A stretch of 14,720 nucleotides of DNA from Candidatus Calidifonticultor daggyaiensis (GTDB lineage: Bacteria > Actinomycetota > Humimicrobiia > Humimicrobiales > Humimicrobiaceae). Position 1 is the first letter of the stretch. The number at the start of each line of letters is the position of its first letter. Positions 6,889-14,720 of this stretch are shown here, one piece after another. The stretch lies in assembly GCA_015661035.1 (NCBI GenBank), contig JACVJA010000005.1, positions 1 to 14,720 of the forward strand, read 5' to 3'. The position numbers were made by a program, and so were the translations under genes. The notes under the pieces were generated by a model that did no database searches, had not been told where the DNA came from, and saw only the letters and a list, made by a program, of their open reading frames with translations.

Positions 6889-7734
6889 ATGGAAAACATT
6901 GTAAGTATTAAACAGCTATTAGAAGTGGGTGTTCATTTTGGACACCAAACTAAAAGGTGGAACCCAAAAATGAAAAAATATATATATGCCGAAAAAAATG
7001 GCATATATATAATTGACTTACAACAGACACTGCAACTTTTAACCGAAGCTTATCAACATGTGAAAATTGTTGCTGCAAATAGTGGTATAATTTTATTTGT
7101 AGGTACAAAAAAGCAAATACAAGATGTAATAGAGAATTATGCTAAAGAGTGCGAAATGCCTTATGTCAGAAACAGATGGCTAGGAGGAACTCTTACAAAT
7201 TTTAAAACTATTAGCCAAAGAATAAAAAGAATTGATGAAATAGAAGAAATGGAAAAAGCCAAACTATTTGAAAAACTTCCCAAGACTGAAGTTTTACAAA
7301 TAAAAAAGGAGTATGAAAAATTATTATACAATATTGGAGGAATAAGACAGCTTAAAAGACTCCCAGATTTATTGTATGTAATAGACCCTCATAAAGAATC
7401 CATTGCAGTAGAAGAAGCAAGAAAACTTAATATTCCAATAGTTGGATTAGTTGATACTAACTGCGACCCTGATAAAGTTGATTATGTTATACCTGGTAAC
7501 GATGACGCAATAAGGTCTTGTAGTTTAATTACCAGTATTATTTGCAATGCTGTAAAAGAGGGAAGATCATCATTACAGAATCCTGATGAAGAAGCTGTTG
7601 ATAAAACTTTAGAGGAAGAAACCTATAATAAGGCAGTATCTTATGAAGGTGATTTAATAAAAAATCAAGAACCTGTCATTACTAATGAAGTTGAAATTGA
7701 AGAGATTGAAGATTATGAGTTCGATGATGACTAA
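6889..7734 (+). CDS. rpsB: 30S ribosomal protein S2
   Basis: Small-subunit ribosomal protein that joins late in 30S assembly. S2 hallmarks are present in order: [86 protein letters not shown] and [12 protein letters not shown]. Residues after about 230 form an acidic, probably disordered tail ending EDYEFDDD. This brings the length to 281, longer than E. coli S2 (241) but like many Gram-positive S2 proteins. The start ATG has a good SD, AAGGAG, at 6878-6883. tsf follows, as in nearly all bacteria; in E. coli S2 represses this operon by binding its leader, so the same control is possible here. Confidence 0.98.
   Translation: MENIVSIKQLLEVGVHFGHQTKRWNPKMKKYIYAEKNGIYIIDLQQTLQLLTEAYQHVKIVAANSGIILFVGTKKQIQDVIENYAKECEMPYVRNRWLGGTLTNFKTISQRIKRIDEIEEMEKAKLFEKLPKTEVLQIKKEYEKLLYNIGGIRQLKRLPDLLYVIDPHKESIAVEEARKLNIPIVGLVDTNCDPDKVDYVIPGNDDAIRSCSLITSIICNAVKEGRSSLQNPDEEAVDKTLEEETYNKAVSYEGDLIKNQEPVITNEVEIEEIEDYEFDDD
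6979..7011 (+). other. Perfect 12-bp hairpin inside rpsB
   Basis: TATATATATGCC (6979-6990) and GGCATATATATA (7000-7011) are exact reverse complements around a 9-nt A-rich loop. They cover codons 31-41, which encode the conserved S2 segment [12 protein letters not shown]. Part of the symmetry follows from Tyr-Ile codons on both arms, but all 12 pairs matching depends on synonymous choices. Confidence 0.6.
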
Positions 7735-7765
7735 AAATAATAAAAAAATTAAAACCGAATAAATA

Positions 7766-7837
7766 AATTTACGTAAATTATATTTTCAAAATTTAACATG
7801 TCCAATTTTATAATTTTTATTACTTTTAATAAAAATT
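7766..7837 (+). promoter_or_regulatory. Palindrome and hairpin in rpsB-tsf spacer
   Basis: The 125-bp spacer between rpsB and tsf holds a 14-bp perfect palindrome, AATTTACGTAAATT (7766-7779). It also holds an 11-bp perfect hairpin, AATTTTTATTA / TAATAAAAATT (7812-7822 and 7827-7837), with a CTTT loop, followed by TTCTAT and then the tsf SD. The hairpin is all A:T but has the position of an attenuator or processing site that could set the tsf:rpsB ratio. The palindrome could be an operator. Neither is proven. Confidence 0.3.
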
Positions 7838-7859
7838 TTCTATATTATTAGGAGGATAA

Positions 7860-8459
7860 ATGGAAATTTCAGCTGAAATGGTTAAAAAGTTAAGAGAAAA
7901 AACTGGTGTTGGTATGATGGATTGTAAAAAAGCTTTACTTGAGTGCAAAGGTGATTTTGAAAAGGCCAGTCAGTATCTAAGAGAAAAAGGTTTAGACAAA
8001 GCAGCAAAAAAAGCTTCAAGACCTACAAAAGAAGGTATTATTGATAGTTATATACATTTAGGTTCAAAAATTGGTGTAATGGTTGAAATAAACTGTGAAA
8101 CTGACTTTGTTGCTAGAAATGAAATGTTTAAAGAATTAGCGCATAATATTTTATTACAGATAGCAGCATCTTCTCCAATTTATATATCTAAAGAAGATAT
8201 ACCAAATGATGTTATTGAGAAAGAAAAAAATATTTATAAAATGCAGGCTTTAAATGAAGGAAAGCCTGAAAACGTAGTTGAAAAAATTGCTGAAGGCAGA
8301 TTATCAAAATATTATCAAGAAGTATGCTTACTTGAACAATCTTATATTAAAGATAATAACATAACAATAAAAGATTTATTAAATGAATATATTGCTAAAA
8401 TTGGTGAAAATATTGTTATTAAAAGATTCATAAGATGGGTTTTAGGTGAAACAAATTAA
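7860..8459 (+). CDS. tsf: Elongation factor Ts
   Basis: Guanine-nucleotide exchange factor that releases GDP from EF-Tu. The N-terminal UBA-like domain (VKKLREKTGVGMMDCKKALLECKGDFEKASQYLREKG) is complete. The EF-Tu-contacting TDFVARN motif follows, with D82-F83 matching the Asp-Phe pair that inserts near the Mg site of EF-Tu. At 199 residues it is the short EF-Ts form, with a reduced core domain compared with the 283-residue E. coli protein; short forms are common in Thermus, Thermotoga and several Gram-positive groups. The start ATG follows AGGAGG (7850-7855) at 4-nt spacing, one of the strongest SD sites in the window. Confidence 0.97.
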   Translation: MEISAEMVKKLREKTGVGMMDCKKALLECKGDFEKASQYLREKGLDKAAKKASRPTKEGIIDSYIHLGSKIGVMVEINCETDFVARNEMFKELAHNILLQIAASSPIYISKEDIPNDVIEKEKNIYKMQALNEGKPENVVEKIAEGRLSKYYQEVCLLEQSYIKDNNITIKDLLNEYIAKIGENIVIKRFIRWVLGETN

Positions 8460-8490
8460 AAAGTCAAATTTTTAAAGTTAATTATAATTT

Positions 8491-9786
<1,296 letters not shown>

Positions 9787-9825
9787 AAATTAAAAACTTT
9801 AAAATTGATTTTTTAAATATTCCTA

Positions 9826-9861
9826 AAATCTTTGTAGAATGGTTTTCAAATCTTTGTGGAA
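9826..9861 (+). repeat. Imperfect direct repeat before uppS
   Basis: AAATCTTTGTAGAA (9826-9839) recurs as AAATCTTTGTGGAA (9848-9861), with 13 of 14 bases matching and a 22-nt period. The second copy carries the GGAAG that serves as SD for the TTG at 9869; the first runs into the ATG at 9839. A local duplication may have made two competing start regions. Confidence 0.45.
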
Positions 9862-9868
9862 GTGTAGA

Positions 9869-10663
9869 TTGATAAAATTAGCAAATTTTTATAAAAAAAT
9901 AACCCCATTAATTTCTTCAATAACAGCACCAAGTATTAACGTAATTAAAAAGGGAAACGTTCCTTTACATGTCGCAATAATTATGGATGGAAATGGTAGA
10001 TGGGCTCAAATAAGAAATTTACCAAGGATGTTTGGCCATAAAAGAGGTGCTGAAATATTACATGAAATTGTTATTGCATGTAAGGATATAGGCATTAAAT
10101 ATTTAACTGCATTTTCTTTTTCAACAGAAAATTGGCTTAGACCAAAAGAAGAAGTTGATGGGCTTATGTCTTTATTTGTTGAAGTTTTAAAAAAAGAATT
10201 ACCAGGTTTAATTGAAAATAATGTAAAATTAAATCTAATAGGCGATAAAAAAACAATTCCCAATTCTATTTTAGAGGTATTTTGTGATGCAGAAGAAAAA
10301 ACTAAAAACAATAGTCTTTTAATTTTAAATTTAGCCTTTAATTATGGTTCAAGATTTGAAATATTCCAAGCAGCAAAAAAAATGTGCCAAAAGTACTACA
10401 ATAAATTTTTGTCAAATGAAGAAATTGAGGATATTTCAGATTTTAATGTCTTTAGTCAATTTTTATATACTAAAGATATACCTGATCCGGATTTATTAAT
10501 TAGAACAAGCGGTGAATTTAGAATCAGCAACTTCTTATTATGGCAAATAGCTTACACTGAACTTTATTTTACTGATATCTTATGGCCTGATTTTACTCGA
10601 AAGCATTTTTACAAAGCTATTTATTCTTATCAAAAAAGAGAAAGAAGATTTGGAAGGATTTGA
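9869..10663 (+). CDS. uppS: Undecaprenyl diphosphate synthase (cis-prenyltransferase)
   Basis: Condenses isopentenyl diphosphate units onto farnesyl diphosphate to make the C55 carrier lipid for peptidoglycan. Motifs: HVAIIMDGNGRWAQ with catalytic Asp (D40 from the TTG start), GHKRGAE, AFSFSTENWLRPKEEV, NLAFNYGSR, PDPDLLIRTSGEFRISNFLLWQ and ELYFTDILWPDF. I choose TTG at 9869 (264 residues) because GGAAG lies 6 nt upstream. ATG at 9839 (274 residues) has no SD and adds a Cys/Trp-containing N-terminus not expected in the family. Some 35 residues before the first conserved motif are variable even with TTG. The stop is TGA. rseP starts 7 nt later, so the two are tightly coupled; cdsA and dxr, often found between them, are missing here. 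Confidence 0.95.
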   Translation: MIKLANFYKKITPLISSITAPSINVIKKGNVPLHVAIIMDGNGRWAQIRNLPRMFGHKRGAEILHEIVIACKDIGIKYLTAFSFSTENWLRPKEEVDGLMSLFVEVLKKELPGLIENNVKLNLIGDKKTIPNSILEVFCDAEEKTKNNSLLILNLAFNYGSRFEIFQAAKKMCQKYYNKFLSNEEIEDISDFNVFSQFLYTKDIPDPDLLIRTSGEFRISNFLLWQIAYTELYFTDILWPDFTRKHFYKAIYSYQKRERRFGRI

Positions 10664-10670
10664 TATTTAA

Positions 10671-11726
10671 ATGTTATTTGTACAATACTTACTTGCTATA
10701 GTTGGGTTTTCTTTAATAATATTAGTTCATGAGTTTGGACATTTTATTTTTGCCAAATTAAGTAGAGTGCATGTATTAGAATTTTTTATTGGTTTCGGTC
10801 CAAAATTATTAAAATTTAAATCAAAAAAAAGTGAAACTTTATACGGAATAAGTGCAATACCTCTTGGAGGTTATAATAAAATTTTAGGTTTTGACAGGAC
10901 TGAAGCAGTTCCTGAAGCCCTAAAAGATAAGGTTTTTTATAATAAGCCCTTCTATAAAAAATTTATAATAATTAGCGGTGGTGGGATTTTTAATATCTTT
11001 TTTGGCTATGTATTAATTGTTTTATTTCTTTCAATGGGCGTATTTATTCCCACAACAACAATAGACTATATTGAGCCACTATCACCAGCTGAACAATACG
11101 GGTTTCAAATTAAAGATAAAATTTTAGAAATAAATAATATAAAGATTCAGAATTGGGAAGATTTTTCACTATTAATAAAAAACTATCCAAATAAAGAAGT
11201 TACTTTTAAACTTGAAAGAGATAATAAAATTACAACATTAAATGCTAAGATTGGAGAAAAAGAAGAAAAAGGATACTTAGGTGTTGCTCCTTTATTAGTA
11301 AAAGAAAAGCTTGGTTTTTTTCAAATAATTAAAGAAAGTTTTAAAATGCTATGGGATCTATCAATAACTTATATTAAACTTTTTTGGAAACTAATAAGCG
11401 GTCAAATTCCTTTTGCATATGCAAGGCCAACTTCACCAATAGGTGTAATTAGTATTTTCCAACAGTCTGCAGCAATGGGATTTCAAAATTTCATTCTCTT
11501 TGTAGCAGTGGTTTCTATACTTTTAGCTTTTGGAAACTTTTTACCAATTTTGCCAGTTGATGGCGGTCATTTATTGATAATTTTTATTGAATCATTACGT
11601 AAGAAACCTATTTCAAAAAAATCTTTAGAAATTTTTAATACATTTGGAATGATAATAATTATATCTTTATTAATTATTGGACTAGTTTTTGATATTATTA
11701 GCCCATTTAATATTCAAAAAATGTAA
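10671..11726 (+). CDS. rseP: RseP/RasP-type site-2 zinc metalloprotease
   Basis: Intramembrane protease that cleaves membrane-bound anti-sigma factors and leftover signal peptides. The zinc motif HEFGH (H20, E21, H24) lies in the first transmembrane helix, and the distal zinc ligand is in LPVDGGH (D297). A single PDZ domain occupies about residues 125-200 (IEPLSPAEQYGFQIKDKILEIN). Further hydrophobic segments fall near 94-122, 277-300 and 328-343, giving the usual four-helix topology. The 351-residue length matches Gram-positive members with one PDZ domain. TAA immediately precedes the ATG, so the start is fixed. The nearest SD (GGAAGGA, 10652-10658) lies inside the end of uppS, 12 nt away, which suggests translational coupling with uppS. 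lepB, in the same window, makes signal-peptide remnants that this family can degrade. Confidence 0.95.
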   Translation: MLFVQYLLAIVGFSLIILVHEFGHFIFAKLSRVHVLEFFIGFGPKLLKFKSKKSETLYGISAIPLGGYNKILGFDRTEAVPEALKDKVFYNKPFYKKFIIISGGGIFNIFFGYVLIVLFLSMGVFIPTTTIDYIEPLSPAEQYGFQIKDKILEINNIKIQNWEDFSLLIKNYPNKEVTFKLERDNKITTLNAKIGEKEEKGYLGVAPLLVKEKLGFFQIIKESFKMLWDLSITYIKLFWKLISGQIPFAYARPTSPIGVISIFQQSAAMGFQNFILFVAVVSILLAFGNFLPILPVDGGHLLIIFIESLRKKPISKKSLEIFNTFGMIIIISLLIIGLVFDIISPFNIQKM

Positions 11727-11772
11727 AATAAAAATTAAAATGTAATTTACTTTTTAAAGAAGAGGACAAAAA

Positions 11773-12858
11773 ATGATAATTAAAAGAAAAAAAACCAAAG
11801 AAATTTATTTAGGTAACTTAAAAATTGGTGGTAATAATCAAATTGCTGTTCAATCAATGATAAAAAGTAAATTAGAAAACTTAGATGCAGTTAAAAGAGA
11901 AATAGATATTTTACAAAAATGCGGTTGCGAAGTTATTAGAATTGCAGTCTTTGATCAATCTGCGGTACAAAAATTGAAAATTTTATTTGAACAAAAAATT
12001 TTTTTAGTTCCTGTTGTTGCAGATATCCAGTTTGACTATAAACTTGCTCTAGATTCATTGGATGCCGGAGTGCAGTGTGTAAGGATAAATCCGGGTAATA
12101 TCGGTAGTTTGAATATAATTGAAAAGGTAGTAAAGAAAGCTAAGCAAAAAAATGCTGCAATAAGAATTGGTGTAAATTCTGGTTCAATAAAAAAAGAAAT
12201 ACTTAAGAAAAACAATGGTAATATGGTAAATTCTATTGTTGAAAGTGTAATGGAAATTGTCGAATTATTTGAAAAGCTAAAATATTTTAATTTTAAGATT
12301 TCTGCAAAAGCATCATCTGTTTTAGATACAATTTATGCTAATGAAATCATATCTTCAAAAGTTGATTACCCAATTCATTTAGGGCTTACTGAAGCAGGGC
12401 CATTATTTAACGGTTTAATCAAATCCTCTGTTGGCTTAGGTATACTTTTATCAAAAGGAATTGGTGATACAATAAGAGTATCTTTAACAGATGAATCAAA
12501 TAAAGAAGTCAGAGCTGCATTTTTAATACTATCAAGTTTAGGATTAAGAAAAACTGGAATAGATATAATCTCTTGTCCTACTTGCAGTAGAACAAAAGTT
12601 AATTTACAAGAAATTGTAAATTCAGTTGAAAATATTCTTAAAGAAAAAATGAAAGAAAGTATTAACAAACTTAATGAGACAAAAATTGCAGTTATGGGGT
12701 GTATTGTTAATGGCCCTGGAGAAGCAAAAGATGCAGATATTGGAATTGCTTATGGCATAAAAAAAGCAGCAATTTTTAAAAATGGAAAAGTTATAAAAAG
12801 AGTAGATACTGAGAATGTTCTAGCTGAATTTGAGTATGAAATTAATAATTTTTTATAA
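11773..12858 (+). CDS. ispG: 4-hydroxy-3-methylbut-2-enyl diphosphate synthase
   Basis: IspG (GcpE) reduces methylerythritol cyclodiphosphate to HMBPP in the MEP isoprenoid pathway, using a [4Fe-4S] cluster. The cluster ligands C268 and C271 (ISCPTCSRT), C310 (MGCIVNGPGEA) and E317 are all present. The N-terminal TIM-barrel shows IAVQSMIKSK, CEVIRIAV, VPVVADIQFD, RINPGNIG, RIGVNSGS and HLGLTEAGP. The 361-residue length is typical of the bacterial short form without the plant/Chlamydia insert. The ATG follows GAGG in AGAGGAC (11761-11767) at good spacing. MEP-pathway products feed UppS two genes upstream. dxr is not in the window. Confidence 0.97.
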   Translation: MIIKRKKTKEIYLGNLKIGGNNQIAVQSMIKSKLENLDAVKREIDILQKCGCEVIRIAVFDQSAVQKLKILFEQKIFLVPVVADIQFDYKLALDSLDAGVQCVRINPGNIGSLNIIEKVVKKAKQKNAAIRIGVNSGSIKKEILKKNNGNMVNSIVESVMEIVELFEKLKYFNFKISAKASSVLDTIYANEIISSKVDYPIHLGLTEAGPLFNGLIKSSVGLGILLSKGIGDTIRVSLTDESNKEVRAAFLILSSLGLRKTGIDIISCPTCSRTKVNLQEIVNSVENILKEKMKESINKLNETKIAVMGCIVNGPGEAKDADIGIAYGIKKAAIFKNGKVIKRVDTENVLAEFEYEINNFL

Positions 12859-12984
12859 GTTTACTTAAATCTGGATATTAAATTTATAAAAACAAAAATA
12901 AATAAATATTTTTATATATTTTAATTAATTCTGTAATAACTAATTATAGTAATTAAATCTATAAATATCTTAAGAGAGGCTTAA
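12859..12984. other. AT-rich spacer between ispG and proS
   Basis: The 126-bp gap contains a weak AAAAATA/TATTTTT hairpin (around 12893-12912) and a possible -10 box, TATAGT (12945-12950), with only a poor -35 (TTAATT, 12921-12926). It may separate proS as its own transcription unit, but neither signal is strong. Confidence 0.25.
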
Positions 12985-14715
12985 TTGGTAAAATTTACTG
13001 AATTTTTTATTAATACAACTAAAGAACACCCTTCTGATTCTGATATACCTAGCTATTCATTTTTACTAAGAGCTGGCTATATAAAAAAAATAGCATCAGG
13101 AATTTATACTTATTTACCAATAGGTTTAATTGTACTAAAAAAGATTGAAAATATTGTTAGGGAAGAAATGAATAAAACTGGAGCAGTTGAACTTTTAATG
13201 CCTGCAATACAGCCATCAGATTTATGGATTGAATCAGAAAGATGGTTTCAATACGGTCCAGAACTTTTTAGGTTTAAAGACAGAAATAATAGAGAATTTT
13301 GTTTGGGTCCAACACATGAAGAGCTTATAACTTCCATTATTAGACAATATATTAAATCTTATAAAGATATGCCAATTAATTTATACCAGATACAGGTAAA
13401 GTTTAGAGACGAAATAAGACCTAGATATGGTATTTTGAGAGCAAGAGAATTTATAATGAAAGATGCTTACAGTTTTACATCAAACGAAGAAGATTTAGAT
13501 AAGATATACCTTAAAATGTTTGATTGTTATTCAAATGTTTTGAAAAAACTAAGCTTGAATTTTTTTGCAGTTGAAGCTGACACCGGATTAATAGGTGGAA
13601 ATTATTCACATGAGTTTATAGTTATAGCAAAAAATGGTGAAGATAAAATAGTTTACTGCCCTAATTGCAACTATGCTGCAAATTACCAAATGGCTGAATA
13701 TAAGCCAGGTATAATTACCATAACTGACCAAAAATCAATTAAAAATATAGAAGAAATTTTTACCCCAGGTATTACAACCATAAAATCTTTAACAAAATTT
13801 TTAAAAATAAAACCCTATAAAATAATTAAAACTATGATTTTAAAAAAAGAAGATGATTTATTTGCTGTATTAATACCTGGTGATAAAGATTTAAATTTAG
13901 CTAAAGTAGAAAAATTTTTAGGTTTCAAATTAGAACTTATTAATCAAATAGATAATTTTGAAGTCTGCAATGCTTTTAACATAAATATAGGTTTTTTAGG
14001 CCCAGTTGGATTAAATAAAAAAATAAAAATACTGGCAGATAATTCTTTATCTAATCAAATAAATTTAGTCACTGGAGCTAATAAAAAAGATTATCATTAT
14101 ATTAATGTAAATATCTATAGAGACTTTGCTGTTGACCACTGGGGGGATTTTTCTTTTCCTGTTGAAGGTGATTTATGCTCTAAGTGTAATAATTTATTAA
14201 AATTTGAAAAGGGAATAGAAATAGGGCACATTTTTAAATTGGGTACAAGATACAGTGAAAAAATGAATGCTCTATTTTTAGACAAAACGGGAAATTTAAA
14301 ACCCATATTAATGGGCTGTTACGGTATTGGCATCAGCAGAATAATGTCTGCAGTAATTGAACAGTTATATGATGAAAATGGCATAATTTGGCCTTTATCA
14401 ATAGCACCATTTCTTGTAAATATAATTGCTATAAATGTTGAAGATCCTAAAATTGAAAGTTCTGCAAATGAAATTTATTTAAAAATAAAAAAACTTAATA
14501 TTTCAACAATATATGATAATAGAAATGTTAGAGCAGGTGTAAAATTTAAAGATTCTGATTTAATTGGCATACCTATAAAGCTAATTGTTGGTAAAAACTA
14601 TATTGAAAACAATCTTGTTGAATTAGAATTAAGAAAAAATAAAACTAAAATTCAGTTAAAGTTAGAAGAAGCCATAAATTTCATTAAAGATTACCCAACA
14701 AAAAATGATTTTTAA
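12985..14715 (+). CDS. proS: Prolyl-tRNA synthetase (bacterial type, with editing domain)
   Basis: Charges tRNA-Pro. Class II core: GPTHEELIT (E112), motif 2 VKFRDEIRPRYG (R145) followed by REFIMKDAYSF, and motif 3 GCYGIGISRIM (C445 onward). Between motifs 2 and 3 lies the INS/YbaK-like editing domain (about residues 225-395), with the key Lys in IIKTMIL (K282; E. coli K279) and GFLGPVGL, so hydrolysis of Ala-tRNA-Pro is expected. The C-terminal anticodon-binding domain (about 465-570) contains NVRAGVKFKDSDLIGIPIKLIVGK. The 576-residue length is standard for the bacterial (E. coli-like) class. The start is TTG at 12985, after AAGAGAGG (12972-12979) at 5-nt spacing, and the protein begins VKFTEFFINTTKEHP as expected. 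The gene is complete and ends five bases before the window edge. Confidence 0.97.
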   Translation: MVKFTEFFINTTKEHPSDSDIPSYSFLLRAGYIKKIASGIYTYLPIGLIVLKKIENIVREEMNKTGAVELLMPAIQPSDLWIESERWFQYGPELFRFKDRNNREFCLGPTHEELITSIIRQYIKSYKDMPINLYQIQVKFRDEIRPRYGILRAREFIMKDAYSFTSNEEDLDKIYLKMFDCYSNVLKKLSLNFFAVEADTGLIGGNYSHEFIVIAKNGEDKIVYCPNCNYAANYQMAEYKPGIITITDQKSIKNIEEIFTPGITTIKSLTKFLKIKPYKIIKTMILKKEDDLFAVLIPGDKDLNLAKVEKFLGFKLELINQIDNFEVCNAFNINIGFLGPVGLNKKIKILADNSLSNQINLVTGANKKDYHYINVNIYRDFAVDHWGDFSFPVEGDLCSKCNNLLKFEKGIEIGHIFKLGTRYSEKMNALFLDKTGNLKPILMGCYGIGISRIMSAVIEQLYDENGIIWPLSIAPFLVNIIAINVEDPKIESSANEIYLKIKKLNISTIYDNRNVRAGVKFKDSDLIGIPIKLIVGKNYIENNLVELELRKNKTKIQLKLEEAINFIKDYPTKNDF

Positions 14716-14720
14716 CTAAA

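Noticed and set aside
9839..10663. ATG at 9839 as the uppS start
   Set aside because: It has no SD and gives a longer unconserved N-terminus. TTG at 9869 has GGAAG at 6-nt spacing. It remains possible but is less likely.

Overview
The window is a block of bacterial housekeeping genes, all on the + strand. It is very AT-rich (about a quarter G+C by eye). dprA and uppS end in TGA and tryptophan is TGG, so the code is the standard bacterial one and not a Mollicute code. The order lepB-rnhB-yraN-comM-dprA-xerC, then rpsB-tsf-pyrH-frr-uppS-rseP-ispG-proS, matches conserved clusters of Gram-positive (Clostridia- or Actinobacteria-like) genomes. I can only say 'AT-rich, Terrabacteria-like'. I saw no mobile element, CRISPR array, tRNA or rRNA.

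Left part (1-6736): signal peptidase I (cut by the left edge), RNase HII, a YraN nuclease-fold protein, the ComM helicase, DprA, a 138-residue protein I do not recognise, and a XerC/D-type tyrosine recombinase. Most of these genes are separated by 100-230 bp of AT-rich spacer, and most starts have no Shine-Dalgarno (SD) sequence. comM has a near-consensus promoter placed so that its mRNA would begin at or next to the ATG.

Right part (6803-14715): a sigma-70-like promoter precedes rpsB. Then come ribosomal protein S2, EF-Ts, UMP kinase, ribosome recycling factor, undecaprenyl diphosphate synthase, the RseP-type site-2 protease, IspG and prolyl-tRNA synthetase. This links translation, pyrimidine supply, isoprenoid and cell-wall lipid synthesis, and membrane proteolysis. 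cdsA and dxr, which usually lie between uppS and rseP, are absent here. topA, usually next to dprA, is also absent, and the 138-residue orphan lies in its place.

The most unusual signal is in start codons. pyrH has no ATG, GTG or TTG that could give a complete protein. The only sensible start is an ATT at 8508, placed 7 nt after AAAAAGGAGG. The next gene, frr, also fits best with an ATT start, at 9229, overlapping the pyrH stop by one base. Together with TTG starts in rnhB, yraN, uppS and proS, this suggests frequent non-canonical initiation and possible IF3-sensitive control of these two genes. Otherwise the window looks like ordinary core genome, and I found no clear new multi-gene system.
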